A stretch of DNA of 64,000 bases from Lactimicrobium massiliense (GTDB lineage Bacteria; Bacillota_I; Bacilli_A; Erysipelotrichales; Erysipelotrichaceae): NCBI RefSeq assembly GCF_900343155.1, contig NZ_OUNG01000005.1, positions 205,352 to 269,351 on the forward strand, given 5' to 3'. The notes beneath the pieces were generated by a model that worked only from the letters and a program-made list of their open reading frames with translations, searched no databases and was not told where the DNA came from. The position numbers and the translations under genes were made by a program. Within the stretch, counting starts at the first letter, position 1, and every line of letters starts with the position of its first letter. This document shows, piece after piece, positions 62,854-64,000 of the stretch.

Positions 62854-63190
62854 TTTTTATCAGGAAAGATTATTCAATATCAACCTCGGATACTGCCTTG
62901 GGATATTCTCTTGTCTCATCCGCATTATGCAGAGGATTCCACACCTGGGCAAAGAACGGATCCACCTTTGCCCTGTTACCATAGTTCCAGCTTTTCTTCT
63001 CACATTCCGGGCACAAGTGGCCGCCTTCCAGAATCAGTCTCAGACTTGCTTTGAATGTATACCCTAGTGATACATATTAAGACGACTTTAGTTCATATGT
63101 TTAAAATATGCCAGTGTTAGCGCCAGAATAAAAGGGCCATTTAGCTTCCTCCTTTCCTTTTCATATACAAAAAGAAATTTCATCAAACGC
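62854..63190 (-). other. Decayed stretch with a Cys-pair fragment
   Basis: The minus strand between about 63075 and 62875 is open for roughly 65 codons without an ATG (LILEGGHLCPECEKKSWNYG ... FFAQVWNPLHNADE). I cannot assign it. It may be a piece of another broken gene next to the IS66 remnant. The rest, to 63190, shows only AT-rich sequence. Confidence 0.35.
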
Positions 63191-63191
63191 T

Positions 63192-63686
63192 TTAAAGATT
63201 TCTGTCCGAATATGCAATACGACCTTCTTCAAAACCTAATTCCTTTACCCACGAATCATAATTGTCATTACAGTATCTGTTAAAGTCTTCATCAGATTTC
63301 AAATGACCAATAACTTTAGCAACATCATCCAATTTTCCAGTACTCTGAAGGTATTCAATAAGTTGATTATTCGGCAAAGTTTCCACATCCCATTCATCAT
63401 ATCCGTTTGTACTGATGTGCAAATCAAAATGATTACTTCCATCAAAAACTGTAATTCTTGATCCTCTGAAACGTCTTACAATTCGTAACTCGATTTTTTC
63501 AATAGCCTTATATGGAATAGATACAAGATTATCCCGATAGTCTTTGGTTTTCATTTTGTAATAATTGCTTATCACAAGTTCATCTTCTTTGAAATCCAAT
63601 AAACGTGTGAACGGATAATCACCAAAATTATCACTTTTTTCGATAAAACTTCCATTAACCGCAACAGCTGCAACAATCTTTTTCAT
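63192..63686 (-). CDS. Uncharacterised protein (164 aa)
   Basis: Not recognised. A good AAAGGAGGA precedes the ATG at 63686. The protein is soluble and acidic, with a beta-rich middle (LVSIPYKAIEKIELRIVRRFRGSRITVFDG) resembling a PH-like or barrel fold, and a helical end. It follows the ABC-transporter fragment by 17 bases on the same strand and is more AT-rich than the chromosomal genes. Possibly part of a peptide or bacteriocin locus, but nothing here proves it. Confidence 0.65.
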   Translation of the reverse strand: MKKIVAAVAVNGSFIEKSDNFGDYPFTRLLDFKEDELVISNYYKMKTKDYRDNLVSIPYKAIEKIELRIVRRFRGSRITVFDGSNHFDLHISTNGYDEWDVETLPNNQLIEYLQSTGKLDDVAKVIGHLKSDEDFNRYCNDNYDSWVKELGFEEGRIAYSDRNL

Positions 63687-63703
63687 AACTTTTTCCTCCT
63701 TTT

Positions 63704-63967
63704 TCAGTTATTTTTTGTTTCAGGCGATATATTATTTATCACGTCAATGTAACCACCTTCTTTTACAATTTCTCCATTATCAATCAAAAATACTTTATCT
63801 ATATTTTGTATATTTTTGATTCTATGAGTAACGCAAATATTAATGTGATTTTTCTTTCTACTTTTTAACATGTTGTTACTGATACACTGAATTGTCCTGA
63901 AATTGCTAATCTTATTTGTCATGATCCTGCTAATGTTCGTGACATCAAATGCATATCCCATACGCAA
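63704..63967 (-). pseudogene. ABC transporter ATPase, C-terminal fragment
   Basis: About 87 codons. The last 50 resemble the end of an exporter-type ATPase: KSRKKNHINICVTHRIKNIQ (H-loop His) and DKVFLIDNGEIVKEGGYIDVI. Walker A, signature and Walker B motifs are missing upstream, where the frame gives unrelated residues, so this looks like a 5'-truncated gene. The very high AT content differs from the host. Confidence 0.6.
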
Positions 63968-63970
63968 ATG

Positions 63971-64000
63971 ACGGCTTCCCTGGTTAATAGGGACAGCCGT
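63971..64000. repeat. Inverted repeat at the window edge
   Basis: ACGGCTTCCCT (63971-63981) pairs with AGGGACAGCCGT (63989-64000) with one bulge. It could be a terminator or the end of a small element; sequence beyond the window is needed. Confidence 0.4.

Larger units (their letters stand above)
54280..64000 (+). mobile_element. Tn7-like transposon, nrdD-proximal end and transposition genes; far end not in window
   Basis: The unit has a candidate terminus at 54280, five 17-19-base repeats to 54467, then tnsB, tnsC, tnsD and tnsA in one overlapping operon to 61423, with possible cargo beyond. The genes look more AT-rich than the host genes to the left. As in Tn7, the transposition genes sit at the end next to the target gene. 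No inverted copy of the repeats was found between 61424 and 64000, so the right boundary is unknown and the stated end is just the window edge. Confidence 0.85.

Noticed and set aside
62764..63054. Plus-strand frame over the IS66 remnant
   Set aside because: It runs opposite to the transposase fragment, lacks start signals and encodes nothing recognisable.
63750..63775. ACAATTTC near 63765 as a right-end TnsB site
   Set aside because: Only eight bases match, the rest diverges (ACAATTTCTCCATT), the orientation is wrong for a right end, and the region is very AT-rich, so chance is enough.
61424..64000. Possible CRISPR array or guide RNA linked to the transposon
   Set aside because: No regularly spaced direct repeats, cas genes or crRNA-like sequence were seen, and the TniQ protein is a long TnsD type rather than the short form used by CRISPR-associated transposons.

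Overview
The window looks like a low-to-middle GC Bacillota chromosome, most likely Erysipelotrichia. The evidence is the Bacillus-type primosome genes (dnaI, dnaB), the ffh-rpsP-khpA-rimM-trmD and rplS-lepB-rbgA-rnhB-dprA-topA-trmFO-xerC gene strings, rpsB-tsf/pyrH-frr/uppS-cdsA-dxr-rseP, strong Shine-Dalgarno sites and many extended -10 promoters. The placement within Bacillota is an inference from gene order, not from a search. No rRNA, tRNA or CRISPR array was seen.

Positions 1-6200 hold a MacAB-type export operon running off the left edge (two membrane fusion proteins around one ATPase), a deoxynucleoside kinase, and a TetR regulator with a cation/proton antiporter behind two TetR-like operators. 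Positions 6200-17200 are mostly housekeeping on the minus strand: pyk-pfkA, dnaI-dnaB-coaE-mutM-polA, a metal-binding-protein-like lipoprotein that seems to lack its metal ligands, radC and a Nudix hydrolase. Positions 17200-24400 hold a mannose-family PTS IIC/IID pair divergent from nagA, a cold shock protein, and a two-gene surface unit (PASTA protein and secreted glucosaminidase). Positions 24900-38600 hold the isoprenoid/envelope and translation genes, including a 52-residue rubredoxin, then xerC, trmFO and topA. Positions 38600-51735 continue with dprA, rnhB, rbgA, lepB and rplS; a block of metabolic, membrane and unknown genes that separates rplS from trmD; then trmD, rimM, khpA, rpsP and ffh.

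The right fifth differs. Seventeen bases after the stop of nrdD (class III ribonucleotide reductase) a Tn7-like transposon begins. It has a candidate terminus, five TnsB-site-like repeats and the overlapping operon tnsB-tnsC-tnsD-tnsA. The innermost repeat covers the -35 box of the operon promoter, which suggests self-repression by TnsB. A terminator hairpin lies between the repeats. The TnsD/TniQ protein carries four tandem zinc-ribbon-like modules and a C-terminal region resembling AbiEi-type antitoxin proteins (a winged helix plus partner domain). The nrdD 3' end is the likely attachment site, and the usual partner nrdG is not seen next to it. Beyond tnsA lie a membrane-anchored unknown protein, an IS66 transposase remnant, a small unknown gene and an ABC transporter fragment. 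No right end was found, so the element probably continues past the window or has decayed.

All family calls were made by eye from motifs and context. Start codons were moved to the ATG (or TTG) with the best Shine-Dalgarno site where that was clear.
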